A stretch of DNA of 12,356 nt, from contig PMST01000583.1 of the NCBI GenBank assembly GCA_003168295.1, positions 4,297 through 16,652 of the forward strand, in the 5' to 3' direction. Shown piece after piece: positions 1 through 6,074 of this stretch. Numbering within the stretch: position 1 is the stretch's first letter; every line of letters starts with the position of its first letter. The translations under genes and the position numbers were made by a program. The notes beneath the pieces are model-generated. The model did not search any database and was not told the DNA's origin. It saw only the letters and a program-made list of their open reading frames with translations. This DNA is from Actinomycetota bacterium. Lineage in GTDB: Bacteria > Actinomycetota > Actinomycetes > Streptosporangiales > Streptosporangiaceae.

Positions 1-1
1 C

Positions 2-1327
2 GCGAAGGTCGCGGCCTATCGGTCGGGATACCTGCCTGAGGACAGGCGGCGCCTCGAGGCGGCGCTGTCCGACGGGCGCCTGGTCGGGCTCGCCACCACC
101 ACCGCGCTCGAACTCGGGGTGAACATCACCGGCCTGGACGCGGTGCTCATCGCCGGGTGGCCAGGGACCTGGGCCTCACTGTGGCAGCAGGCGGGCCGCG
201 CCGGGCGCAGCGGCAGGTCCGCGGCCGCGGTGCTCATTGCCCGCGACGACCCCCTGGACACCTACCTGGTGCGGCACCCGGAAATACTGCTGAGCCATCC
301 GGTGGAGGCTACCGTCCTGGACCCGGGCAACCCGTATGTGCTGGCCCCGCATCTGTGCGCCGCGGCCGCTGAGCTAGCCCTGACCGAACAGGACCTGGAG
401 ATCTTCGGCCCGGCGGCACGCCAGGTCGTCGATGACCTGACCAGGTCAGGCCGGCTGCGCAGACGGCAGGCGGGCTGGTTCAGCATGCGCCGGGACGCGG
501 CCGCGGCCGCGGGCTTGCGCGGCGCCGGGCTGGCTCCGGTCCGGGTGGTGGAGGAAGCGACCGGCCGCCTGGTCGGCACCGTGGACGAGCCCTCCGCCCA
601 CCTGATCGTCCATGAAGGTGCCGTCTACCTTCACCAGGGTGACAGCTACCTGGTGCGGCGGCTTGACCTCGCCGACCGGGTGGCGCTGGTCGAACCGGGC
701 GATCCCGGGTACACCACCACGGCCAGGGACGTGACCGAGATCGAGGTGCGCGGCGAACTGAGGCGGATGAGCTGGGGCGAGGCCGAGATCTGTTTCGGCA
801 ACGTCCGGGTGACCCGTCAGGTGGTCAGCTTCACCAGGCGCCGCGCCGACACCGGCACCCCGCTCGGTGAGACGCCGCTTGACCTGCCGCCGCGCCAGTT
901 GCGGACGCGGGCCTTCTGGTGGACCGTTTCCGACGCGCAGCGGGACCTGCTCGCCGCCGCCGGGGTCGATCTCGGCGGCGGCGCACATGCCGTCGAACAT
1001 GCCTCGATCGGCCTCCTGCCGCTGTTCGCCACCTGCGATCGCTGGGATGTCGGCGGCGTGTCGGCCGACCTGCACCCGGCCACCGGGAAGCTCACCGTCT
1101 TCGTCTATGACGGCCACGACGGCGGCGCGGGCTTCGCTGAGCGGGGCTTCCAGGCCGCCCCGGACTGGCTCCGCGCCACCAGGCAGGCCATCTCGAGCTG
1201 CGACTGCGAGGCGGGCTGCCCCTCCTGCGTTCAGTCGCCTAAGTGCGGAGCCGCCAACCACCCGCTCTCCAAGCGGGGGGCGGTCGCACTGCTGGACATC
1301 CTTCTCGGCGGATGTCCCGAGGCCTAA
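2..1327 (+). CDS. DEAD/DEAH-box helicase with C-terminal DUF1998 (MrfA/YprA- and Rv3649-like), 5'-truncated
   Basis: This is the 3' part of a superfamily 2 helicase; the reading frame is open from base 2, so the start and the first RecA-like domain lie outside the window. About 441 residues are visible. Near the start are the late helicase motifs: TTALELGVNI (motif V-like) and QQAGRAGRSG (motif VI, arginine finger). A long middle region follows, and the C terminus has a cysteine cluster (SSCDCEAGCPSCVQSPKCG, coded near 1193-1249) typical of DUF1998, a zinc-binding module. Family knowledge: B. subtilis MrfA, of this architecture, is an ATP-dependent 3'-5' DNA helicase acting in repair of mitomycin-type damage; the M. 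tuberculosis relative is Rv3649. A DNA-repair role here is inferred. The gene ends in TAA followed by an A/T-rich run and a hairpin, so it probably terminates alone. The fold and family call are firm; the substrate is not. Confidence 0.9.
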   Translation, partial: AKVAAYRSGYLPEDRRRLEAALSDGRLVGLATTTALELGVNITGLDAVLIAGWPGTWASLWQQAGRAGRSGRSAAAVLIARDDPLDTYLVRHPEILLSHPVEATVLDPGNPYVLAPHLCAAAAELALTEQDLEIFGPAARQVVDDLTRSGRLRRRQAGWFSMRRDAAAAAGLRGAGLAPVRVVEEATGRLVGTVDEPSAHLIVHEGAVYLHQGDSYLVRRLDLADRVALVEPGDPGYTTTARDVTEIEVRGELRRMSWGEAEICFGNVRVTRQVVSFTRRRADTGTPLGETPLDLPPRQLRTRAFWWTVSDAQRDLLAAAGVDLGGGAHAVEHASIGLLPLFATCDRWDVGGVSADLHPATGKLTVFVYDGHDGGAGFAERGFQAAPDWLRATRQAISSCDCEAGCPSCVQSPKCGAANHPLSKRGAVALLDILLGGCPEA

Positions 1328-1336
1328 AAAATATAT

Positions 1337-1357
1337 AAAAGCGGCGTCGTCGCTTTT
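1337..1357 (+). terminator. probable Rho-independent terminator after the helicase gene
   Basis: A perfect 7-bp inverted repeat, AAAAGCG and CGCTTTT, separated by 7 nt, begins 10 bases after the helicase stop codon. The A-tract on the left and T-tract on the right are part of the stem, so the hairpin could work in either direction. The stem is modest in G+C and the U-run is only four bases. Confidence 0.5.
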
Positions 1358-1559
1358 GGGCCTTTGGTGTCTTGTTGGTGCTCAGAGGTCTTCGAGGGCA
1401 CTAAGAGGTTAAAACGGGCACAATCGGTAACCGGTCGATACATTCCAGGATCCGCAAAGTTTGCCCTGGCGAACAAGCACGGAAAGCCCGAGCGGTCAAG
1501 CGCGACGAAGACACCAATGTGTCACAAGTCAACCAGGGGAACGGACCGCGAAGAGCCGG

Positions 1560-1646
1560 AAAAAGGAAGCGGGCCCAGCCGGGGGGGAGAGCTGGGCCCG
1601 CGTGCACGGTCCGGCCCTGGGGGGGGAGGCCGGCGCCGTCCTTATA
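1560..1646 (-). ncRNA. 6C small RNA
   Basis: Read on the minus strand, two hairpins follow each other, each with a cytosine run in its loop. The first (1639 down to 1606) pairs GGCCGG with CCGGCC around an 11-nt loop, UCCCCCCCCAG, holding eight C; four more base pairs extend it below an internal loop. After a 4-nt linker the second (1601 down to 1569) has a perfect 11-bp stem, GCGGGCCCAGC with its complement, around an 11-nt loop holding seven C, and is followed by TTCCTTTTT, so it doubles as terminator. Family knowledge: this is the definition of the actinobacterial 6C RNA (two stem-loops with at least six C in each loop), whose M. tuberculosis member B11 pairs with mRNAs through the C-rich loops. 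The 5' end is estimated from a promoter-like sequence; the 3' end is set at the U-run. Confidence 0.87.
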
Positions 1647-1651
1647 GGAAG

Positions 1652-1680
1652 CTTATCCGCAAAGGGCTCTGGGATCGACA
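1652..1680 (-). promoter_or_regulatory. candidate promoter of the 6C RNA
   Basis: On the minus strand TGTCGA (1680-1675) is followed after exactly 17 bp by GATAAG (1657-1652), a fair match to vegetative -35 and -10 elements. Transcription would begin near 1645, a few bases before the first C-loop hairpin. TATAAG (1646-1641) is an alternative -10 but has no -35 at the right distance. Confidence 0.4.
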
Positions 1681-2138
1681 CCGGGGGTCGTATCGGCCAC
1701 CGGTCCCGTATCACCGCACGCGCCCCCATGCGGCTTCAGCCAATCGAATTACAACATATGCCGCAGGGCCTGAGAAGGCCTTATGCCTAAGATCGCTACC
1801 GGATGGTTAGAAATTTTTTGCCGGTATCACTCTGTAAGATTCCAGTGCTCAGACCGGGTCCCGGTCGTCCGACACTGTCCGTTAGCAGGGCGCGATTCAG
1901 CCCAGTATACGATCCTAGCTGTGCTTATGACCCCAAATCGTCCGGCACGGGACCGGTACGGGACGTGCGGCGAGCCACAGGTTAACTGCATGTGATCGGG
2001 GGGACTGATTGAGATCACGAATCGGTTACGTGCCAGGTCTTTTCAGGCCGGGCATTTCGTCGTAGAACTGTGGTACGGGCGCTTGAGCGTCCGGGCACGG
2101 CAGCCAGGTACCCACGCGCGACCAGCCGCGGGAGGCGT

Positions 2139-2167
2139 GTCAGGCCAGGTCAGATGACCTGACTGAC
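2139..2167. promoter_or_regulatory. operator-like dyad CAGGTCA-GA-TGACCTG with outer arms
   Basis: Bases 2146-2161 read CAGGTCA, GA, TGACCTG: two perfect 7-bp half-sites around a 2-bp centre. A second pair of arms, GTCAG (2139-2143) and CTGAC (2163-2167), extends the symmetry with a 2:1 offset. The very short centre makes it better suited to binding a dimeric repressor as DNA than to a stable RNA hairpin. The nearest gene downstream begins about 400 bp away and no regulator gene is in the window, so the target is unknown. Confidence 0.5.
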
Positions 2168-2212
2168 GGAGAAGGTGCACGCTTGGTAGCCAGGTTTGAC
2201 GTGGCTTTCGCG

Positions 2213-2237
2213 GCGGCGCCCCGGCCAGGGGCGCCGC
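2213..2237. terminator. GC-rich perfect hairpin, possible terminator
   Basis: GCGGCGCCCC (2213-2222) and GGGGCGCCGC (2228-2237) form a perfect 10-bp stem with a 5-nt loop, GGCCA. On the plus strand it is followed by TCGCTGTTTCTG, which is only weakly T-rich. It sits in a gene-free region, so it could end an unannotated transcript or act as a transcription barrier; U-poor terminators are common in actinobacteria. Confidence 0.4.
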
Positions 2238-2343
2238 TCGCTGTTTCTGCCCCTCAGCATGACGCCCCCGCTTCCTTCGGTCTTCAAGTACCGGGATTAA
2301 CCTGACGCCTGGCGCAGCCGCAACGGCCCGGACCGGACACCTG

Positions 2344-2383
2344 ATCACCAGAGGGTCCGCGGAATCACCAGAGGGTCCGCGGA
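2344..2383. repeat. perfect 20-bp tandem duplication containing TCCGCGGA palindromes
   Basis: The 20-bp unit ATCACCAGAGGGTCCGCGGA occurs twice with no spacer (2344-2363 and 2364-2383). Each copy ends in the 8-bp palindrome TCCGCGGA, so the two palindromes are 20 bp apart, about two helical turns, on the same DNA face. This could be a paired protein-binding site upstream of the holin-hydrolase operon, or just a recent slippage duplication. Confidence 0.7.
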
Positions 2384-2522
2384 GAAATCAGCATCCGGGC
2401 GAGACGAAAACGCCGTTCCGGCACGGGGTGTTGTCATGATGGCGATCAACAACGCTAGCCTTGGACTTTGGCCTAACCTGCTCTAGCCCCCGAGGGGATA
2501 TCGGCCGCGGATGCCGAATCGC

Positions 2523-2558
2523 CGTGCGGAGCACGGATAGTGGTCCGCACGATGGGAG
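2523..2558 (+). promoter_or_regulatory. alternative leader hairpins and ribosome binding site of the holin-like gene
   Basis: GTGCGGA (2524-2530) can pair with TCCGCAC (2544-2550) across 13 nt, or CGTGC (2523-2527) can pair with GCACG (2531-2535) across 3 nt; the two exclude each other because they share bases 2524-2527. They lie directly before the Shine-Dalgarno GGGAG at 2554-2558. That site is 9 nt from the ATG at 2568 but abuts the ATG at 2559, which decides in favour of 2568. Confidence 0.4.
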
Positions 2559-2567
2559 ATGGACGCG

Positions 2568-3011
2568 ATGGTCCGCAGCGAGACGCCGGAACCGGCCGGC
2601 GGTGATCAGTCACTAGGGGATCTCGTGGCCCTGGCGGCCAAGGACATCTCCCAGCTGGTCAGGTACGAGATTGACCTGGCCAAAACGGAGCTGAAGAGCG
2701 ATGCGAAGCGCGTCGGCCTGGCCGGCGCGCTGGCCGGGGTGGCCGCGTTCGTGGGCTGCCTGGTGCTTGTGCTGTTCTGCTTCGCCTTCGCCTACGGCCT
2801 CTTCGCCGCCTTCGGCATCGCGCTGTGGGCGTCCTTCCTCATCGTCGCGGGCACCTGCGTGCTGCTGGCGGCGGTCGCGGTGGGCATCGCGGTGCTGAAG
2901 CTGCGGCACCTGTCCGGCTTGCGTAAGACGAGGAAAACCGTCACCGAGGGACTCGGGATGCTGCGCCACGACGGCCAGCAGCCCGAGATCGCCGCCCCCA
3001 AGCCTCGGTGA
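2568..3011 (+). CDS. phage-holin-family (actinobacterial Holin-X type) membrane protein
   Basis: A 147-residue membrane protein of the holin superfamily seen in actinobacterial chromosomes. The N-terminal 48 residues are soluble and probably amphipathic (SLGDLVALAAKDISQLVRYE, then IDLAKTELKSDAKR). Two hydrophobic spans follow, about residues 49-75 and 84-111, then a basic C-terminal tail (LRHLSGLRKTRKT). Family knowledge: such proteins are found in non-lysogenic genomes, where their function is not settled, so the name does not imply prophage or lysis. It is the first gene of a plus-strand operon; the hydrolase ATG begins 10 bases after its TGA. The same pair (Rv3669-Rv3670) is, as I recall, adjacent in M. 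tuberculosis. ATG 2559 would add three residues but lacks a spaced ribosome binding site. Confidence 0.82.
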   Translation: MVRSETPEPAGGDQSLGDLVALAAKDISQLVRYEIDLAKTELKSDAKRVGLAGALAGVAAFVGCLVLVLFCFAFAYGLFAAFGIALWASFLIVAGTCVLLAAVAVGIAVLKLRHLSGLRKTRKTVTEGLGMLRHDGQQPEIAAPKPR

Positions 3012-3021
3012 GGTGCGCGTA

Positions 3022-3945
3022 ATGACCGTCGGAGCCGATGCCGCTATCGCCATCAGCGGCCCGTGGGTACACCGGTCGGTCAGCGCGAACGGCACCCGTT
3101 TCCATGTCGCCGAAGCCGGCGAGGGGCCGTTGGTGCTCCTGCTGCACGGCTTTCCCGAGTTCTGGTGGACCTGGCGCCACCAGCTGGCCGCCCTGCCCGA
3201 GGCAGGCTTCCGCGCCGCCGCGGTCGACCTGCGTGGCTACGGCGGCAGCGACAAGCCGCCCCGCGGTTACGACCTGGTCACGGCGGCCTCCGATGCGGCC
3301 GGCCTGATCCGGGCCATGGGCGAGGCCAATGCGATCGTGGTCGGCCACGGCCTCGGCGGACTGATCGCCTGGACGCTGGCCGCCTACTCCCCCAAGGTGG
3401 TCAGGCGGCTCGCGGTCGTGTCGATGGCACATCCGCTGCGGATGCGGACGGCGGTGTTCACCGATCCGCTCGGCCAGGGCCGCCGGCTGGGTTACGCGCT
3501 CGGCTTCCAGCTGCCCATGCTGCCCGAACGCCAGTTGCTTCGGAACGGAGCCTTCCGGGTGGGGCGGATGCTCGAGGCCTGGTCCGCGCCGGGCTGGCCG
3601 GATCCGCAGACCGAGCAGACCTACGCCAGGGCGATGCGGATACCTTCGGTGGCGCACTCGGCGCTTGAATATCACCGCTGGCTCGCCCGCAGCGGCGTGC
3701 GGCCCGACGGCCTGCGTTACGTGCGGCACATGCGCGCCCCGATCCAGGCCCCGACCCTGCACCTGCACGGCGCGGCGGACCCCTGCGTGCTGCCGCAGAC
3801 CGCTCGCGGCGCCGGGCGTTATGTCGACGGCCCTTATCGCTGGCGGGTGATCGACGGCGCCGGGCATTTCCCGCACGAGGAACGGCCGGACGCCTTCGAC
3901 ACCGAGCTTCTCGGCTGGCTGGCCGACCCGGAACCGGAACGTTGA
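3022..3945 (+). CDS. alpha/beta hydrolase, epoxide-hydrolase-like (EphE-related), atypical nucleophile elbow
   Basis: A 307-residue cytosolic alpha/beta-hydrolase-fold protein. It has the epoxide-hydrolase oxyanion motif HGFPE (42-46), DLRGYGGSDKP (69-79), the elbow VGHGLGG (107-113), a lid segment with AHSALEYHRW (Tyr217 as candidate lid tyrosine), Asp253 in HGAADP and His282 in GAGHFPHEE. Epoxide hydrolases have Asp, and esterases Ser, at position 110; here it is Gly (GGC, bases 3349-3351), one base from GAC. The predicted acid and His partners remain. The protein may be non-hydrolytic, use another residue, or bind ligand only. The start is ATG 3022: GAGG at 3010-3013 lies 8 nt upstream, whereas GTG 3013 overlaps that site. 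It is coupled to the holin-like gene (10-nt gap) and to the next gene (4-nt overlap). Overall it resembles M. tuberculosis EphE. The substrate is unknown. Confidence 0.87.
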   Translation: MTVGADAAIAISGPWVHRSVSANGTRFHVAEAGEGPLVLLLHGFPEFWWTWRHQLAALPEAGFRAAAVDLRGYGGSDKPPRGYDLVTAASDAAGLIRAMGEANAIVVGHGLGGLIAWTLAAYSPKVVRRLAVVSMAHPLRMRTAVFTDPLGQGRRLGYALGFQLPMLPERQLLRNGAFRVGRMLEAWSAPGWPDPQTEQTYARAMRIPSVAHSALEYHRWLARSGVRPDGLRYVRHMRAPIQAPTLHLHGAADPCVLPQTARGAGRYVDGPYRWRVIDGAGHFPHEERPDAFDTELLGWLADPEPER

Positions 3946-4523
3946 GCCGGGACCGCGACCCGGCAGGCAAACCGCGGAACGCGCGCCCCCGCGACGCGCT
4001 CGGACGTCCCCTCCCCCGCGCGGAGGCCGGCCTGGCCATGATGCCTGACGAGCTCGGCCTCGACGGACCGGACGCGGCCAGGCTCGCCGATGAGCTGCTG
4101 GGCGCCGGGCGCCCGTTTCACGCGCATGAGGTCCTCGAGGCGTCGTGGAAGTCCGCGCCGCCGGACGAACGCGATCTGTGGCAGGGCCTGGCCCAGATCG
4201 CGGTCGGGCTGACGCACGCGCACCGGGGCAACGCCCGCGGCGCGGTCACGCTGCTCAGGCGGGGCGCCGACCGCGTCCGCGCCTACCGGGACGCGGCGGA
4301 GCCGTCAGCCCTGGGTTCGGAGGAGCCGCCGGCCACGCGCGGCCGGCCACGCGCGGGCGGGCATCCGTACGGCATCGAAATCGGGGCCGTCCTGGCGGCC
4401 TGCGACGACCTGGCCGCGCGCATCGAACGGCGGGGGCTGACGGACATCCCGGCCGCAGACCTTCGGCCGCGCCTGCTGGCCCCAGCCGGAGCCGACGGCC
4501 CTGGGAGATCAGTCGTCGAGTAG
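3942..4523 (+). CDS. DUF309 domain protein
   Basis: A 193-residue protein of unknown function. The central DUF309 core spans about residues 45-112: FHAHEVLEASWK (59-70), then DERDLWQGLAQIAVGLTHAHRGNARGA, a helical, histidine-rich signature of the family. The N-terminal NARPRDALGRPLPR is typical of actinobacterial members. A C-terminal extension (about 145-193) has further helices. The start is TTG 3942, overlapping the hydrolase stop as TTGA, so translation is probably coupled and the gene is third in the operon. No alternative start lies upstream without running into the hydrolase. Its last 15 bp overlap tail-to-tail with the opposing DUF1697 gene. Family membership is clear; DUF309 has no established activity. 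Confidence 0.87.
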   Translation: MSRDRDPAGKPRNARPRDALGRPLPRAEAGLAMMPDELGLDGPDAARLADELLGAGRPFHAHEVLEASWKSAPPDERDLWQGLAQIAVGLTHAHRGNARGAVTLLRRGADRVRAYRDAAEPSALGSEEPPATRGRPRAGGHPYGIEIGAVLAACDDLAARIERRGLTDIPAADLRPRLLAPAGADGPGRSVVE

Positions 4524-4838
4524 AGCCAGGAGCCTGGTCACGGTGGCCCAATTGCGTGCGGTCCCGGCCGTTCCGGTTCCCATGAGGGTCTTGGACCGGG
4601 CTAGCTGCCCCGCGAGCTCACTGCGGCCCAGGCCATCGGGGGTACGCGGGTACGGGTTGCCGGCGATCACCGCGGCAAGTTCGTCGCGAGACAGGACGAC
4701 AACACCGGGCTGTACGTCAAGGCGGCGGGCGATTTCCTGCTCCAAGGCGCCGGCCAGCTTGGCGGTGTCCGTTTCGGTGGTGGTGAACTTGCGTCCGGCC
4801 AGGTTGATCGCGCGCAGCAAGGCGACATGGGTCCGCAC
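4509..4838 (-). CDS. DUF1697 family protein, shortened by apparent internal deletions
   Basis: A 109-residue protein; DUF1697 members are usually about 180 residues. The N terminus (MRTHVALLRAINLAG, GTG start) matches the family start, but the usual stretch leading to the QSGNV region is missing and the sequence jumps to FTTTETDTAKLAGALEQEI. The middle (VVVLSRDELAAVIAGNPYP) is normal; about 40-50 residues are then missing before TPDGLGRSELAGQLARS and the typical end, GTARNWATVTRLLALLDD. The frame stays open throughout, so both gaps would be multiples of three. It is the last gene of the minus-strand operon, beginning 9 nt after the marP stop. It may be a decaying gene or a minimal variant. 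The deletion sizes are estimated from memory of the family. Confidence 0.75.
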   Translation of the reverse strand: MRTHVALLRAINLAGRKFTTTETDTAKLAGALEQEIARRLDVQPGVVVLSRDELAAVIAGNPYPRTPDGLGRSELAGQLARSKTLMGTGTAGTARNWATVTRLLALLDD

Positions 4839-4847
4839 GTCAGCTGC

Positions 4848-6047
4848 TTAGTTGTCGCAGGCCATGGTGGAGACGGCGGAGGTGGCGTGGGCGCCCGCGC
4901 TGGCGTCGGCGGACACCTCGGCCGCGGTGAGCGCGAAGCCGGTGTCGGAAACCCCGACGGCCGCGGCGAAGACGACGCCGTCGACGGTTCCCTGCGGCGA
5001 CAGCAGCGGGCCGCCCGAGTTGCCCGACTCGACCAGCGCCCTGATCTCGTAGATCTGGCGGGTCACCGTGCTGGTCTGGTAGATGTTCGGGCCCTGCGCG
5101 TTCTGGACGTCGCCGATCCGGGCCGCCACGGTGTGCAGGAACTGGGCGTCGAGCGGGTAGCCCGCGACCACCGCGCTATCACCGGGATTGGCCGGGCCGG
5201 CGAACTGCAGCGGCGTCAGGTTGAGCCCGGGTACGTAAAGGACGGCCACGTCGACCTGCGGGTCGTAGAACACCACCCGGGCGTGAAGCGTAGTTCCGGC
5301 CTCGGTGGTCACCGTCTGCTTGGTCGTGACTCCCGCGACCACGTGCGCGTTGGTGAGGATGTGATCAGGGGAAATGACGAACCCGGAGCCCTCGATGGAC
5401 CGCTGGCAACTCGGGGCGACCCCTTGCACCCGCACCACCCGGCTGCGGGCCGCCAGGAATCCCGGGCTGTTGAGCACGGCGTTGTCCGGGGCCTGGATCG
5501 ACAGGATGCGTTCCGCGCCGATGCCGCTGAACACCTCGGCGTAGGCGTTGTTGCTGGCCAGCATCCTGCGGAAGTCGGAGAAATAGGTCTTGGCGGGCGA
5601 GGGCATGAACTTGTCCAGCGTCTGGAGCGCGAGGGAGTTGTTCACCTGCTGATCCACCAGCGGGAACGGCGACCCGACCAGCACCGAGCCGACCACCCAG
5701 GCGATCAGCAGCACGGACACCACGCTGACCGCGGCGCCGCCCACCGAGTCAAGCACCGTCGCCGACCGCCAGGTCACGGTGGACCGCATGGCCGCGCCGA
5801 TGGAGGACGCGATGAACTGCCCGAGCACGGCGAAACTCACCAGCAGGACCACGGCGATGACATCCTGCTGGGTCTGCCCGCCGACCAGGGCCCGCGATAT
5901 GTCCGGGCCGAACTCCGCGCCGAGCAGCGCGCCGCCCACGAAGCCGAAGAAGCTGAGTACGCCGACGATGAAGCCCTGCCGGTAACCGGAGACCGCGAAC
6001 GCGGCGACAACCACGATCAAGATGAGGTCGAGCACATCACCGCGCAC
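4848..6047 (-). CDS. marP: MarP-like membrane serine protease (CvpA domain plus trypsin-like protease)
   Basis: A 399-residue membrane-anchored serine protease. Residues 1 to about 125 hold four hydrophobic spans (about 6-24, 27-45, 62-84, 103-124) of a CvpA/colicin-V-production domain. A linker follows, then an extracytoplasmic chymotrypsin-fold domain (about 185-399). The triad is visible: His235 in LTNAHVV, Asp266 in VDVAVL, Ser344 in SGNSGGP. Cys214 and Cys397 sit where M. tuberculosis MarP has its activity-controlling disulfide. Family knowledge: MarP (Rv3671c) is needed for acid and oxidative stress resistance and cleaves the peptidoglycan hydrolase RipA. All key residues are intact, so activity is likely. 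The GTG start at 6047 has only a close AGGG upstream; GTG 6035 is an alternative. Fourth in the operon: 27 nt after the Nudix gene and 9 nt before the DUF1697 gene. Confidence 0.92.
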   Translation of the reverse strand: MRGDVLDLILIVVVAAFAVSGYRQGFIVGVLSFFGFVGGALLGAEFGPDISRALVGGQTQQDVIAVVLLVSFAVLGQFIASSIGAAMRSTVTWRSATVLDSVGGAAVSVVSVLLIAWVVGSVLVGSPFPLVDQQVNNSLALQTLDKFMPSPAKTYFSDFRRMLASNNAYAEVFSGIGAERILSIQAPDNAVLNSPGFLAARSRVVRVQGVAPSCQRSIEGSGFVISPDHILTNAHVVAGVTTKQTVTTEAGTTLHARVVFYDPQVDVAVLYVPGLNLTPLQFAGPANPGDSAVVAGYPLDAQFLHTVAARIGDVQNAQGPNIYQTSTVTRQIYEIRALVESGNSGGPLLSPQGTVDGVVFAAAVGVSDTGFALTAAEVSADASAGAHATSAVSTMACDN

Positions 6048-6074
6048 GACCCTAACCGTATAGCTTTTCGCTCA

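Larger units (their letters stand above)
1358..2553. other. 1.2-kb gene-free region rich in RNA and DNA structure
   Basis: No open frame here has the codon composition, start signal or protein pattern of a real gene; the frames are short, overlapping and present on both strands. The stretch looks less GC-rich than the flanking genes and has T- or A-runs such as the one at 1811-1819. It holds a 6C-type small RNA on the minus strand (about 1560-1646), small dyads such as GACCGG/CCGGTC (1852-1866), an operator-like dyad (2139-2167), a GC-rich hairpin (2213-2237), a 20-bp tandem duplication (2344-2383) and nested hairpins just before the next gene (2523-2550). I found no tRNA or rRNA signature. 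A weak promoter guess for the downstream operon is TTGGAC (2461-2466), 17 bp, then TAGCCC (2484-2489). Confidence 0.6.

Noticed and set aside
446..1261. Minus-strand frame opposite the helicase
   Set aside because: No recognisable protein pattern; it mirrors the helicase codons.
1364..2348. Several short frames in the gene-free region (e.g. 1364-1810, 1783-1995, 2043-2348)
   Set aside because: They overlap each other on both strands, cross the 6C RNA hairpins and dyads, and show no family pattern or good ribosome binding site.
2344..2383. CRISPR-like array
   Set aside because: Only two copies, directly adjacent with no spacer, and no cas genes.
1328..2553. tRNA, tmRNA or riboswitch in the long intergenic region
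   Set aside because: I found no T-loop GTTCGA-type motif, cloverleaf or known riboswitch core.
2568..3011. Holin-like gene as evidence of a prophage
   Set aside because: No integrase, capsid, portal, endolysin or attachment site is present, and this holin superfamily is common in actinobacterial chromosomes.
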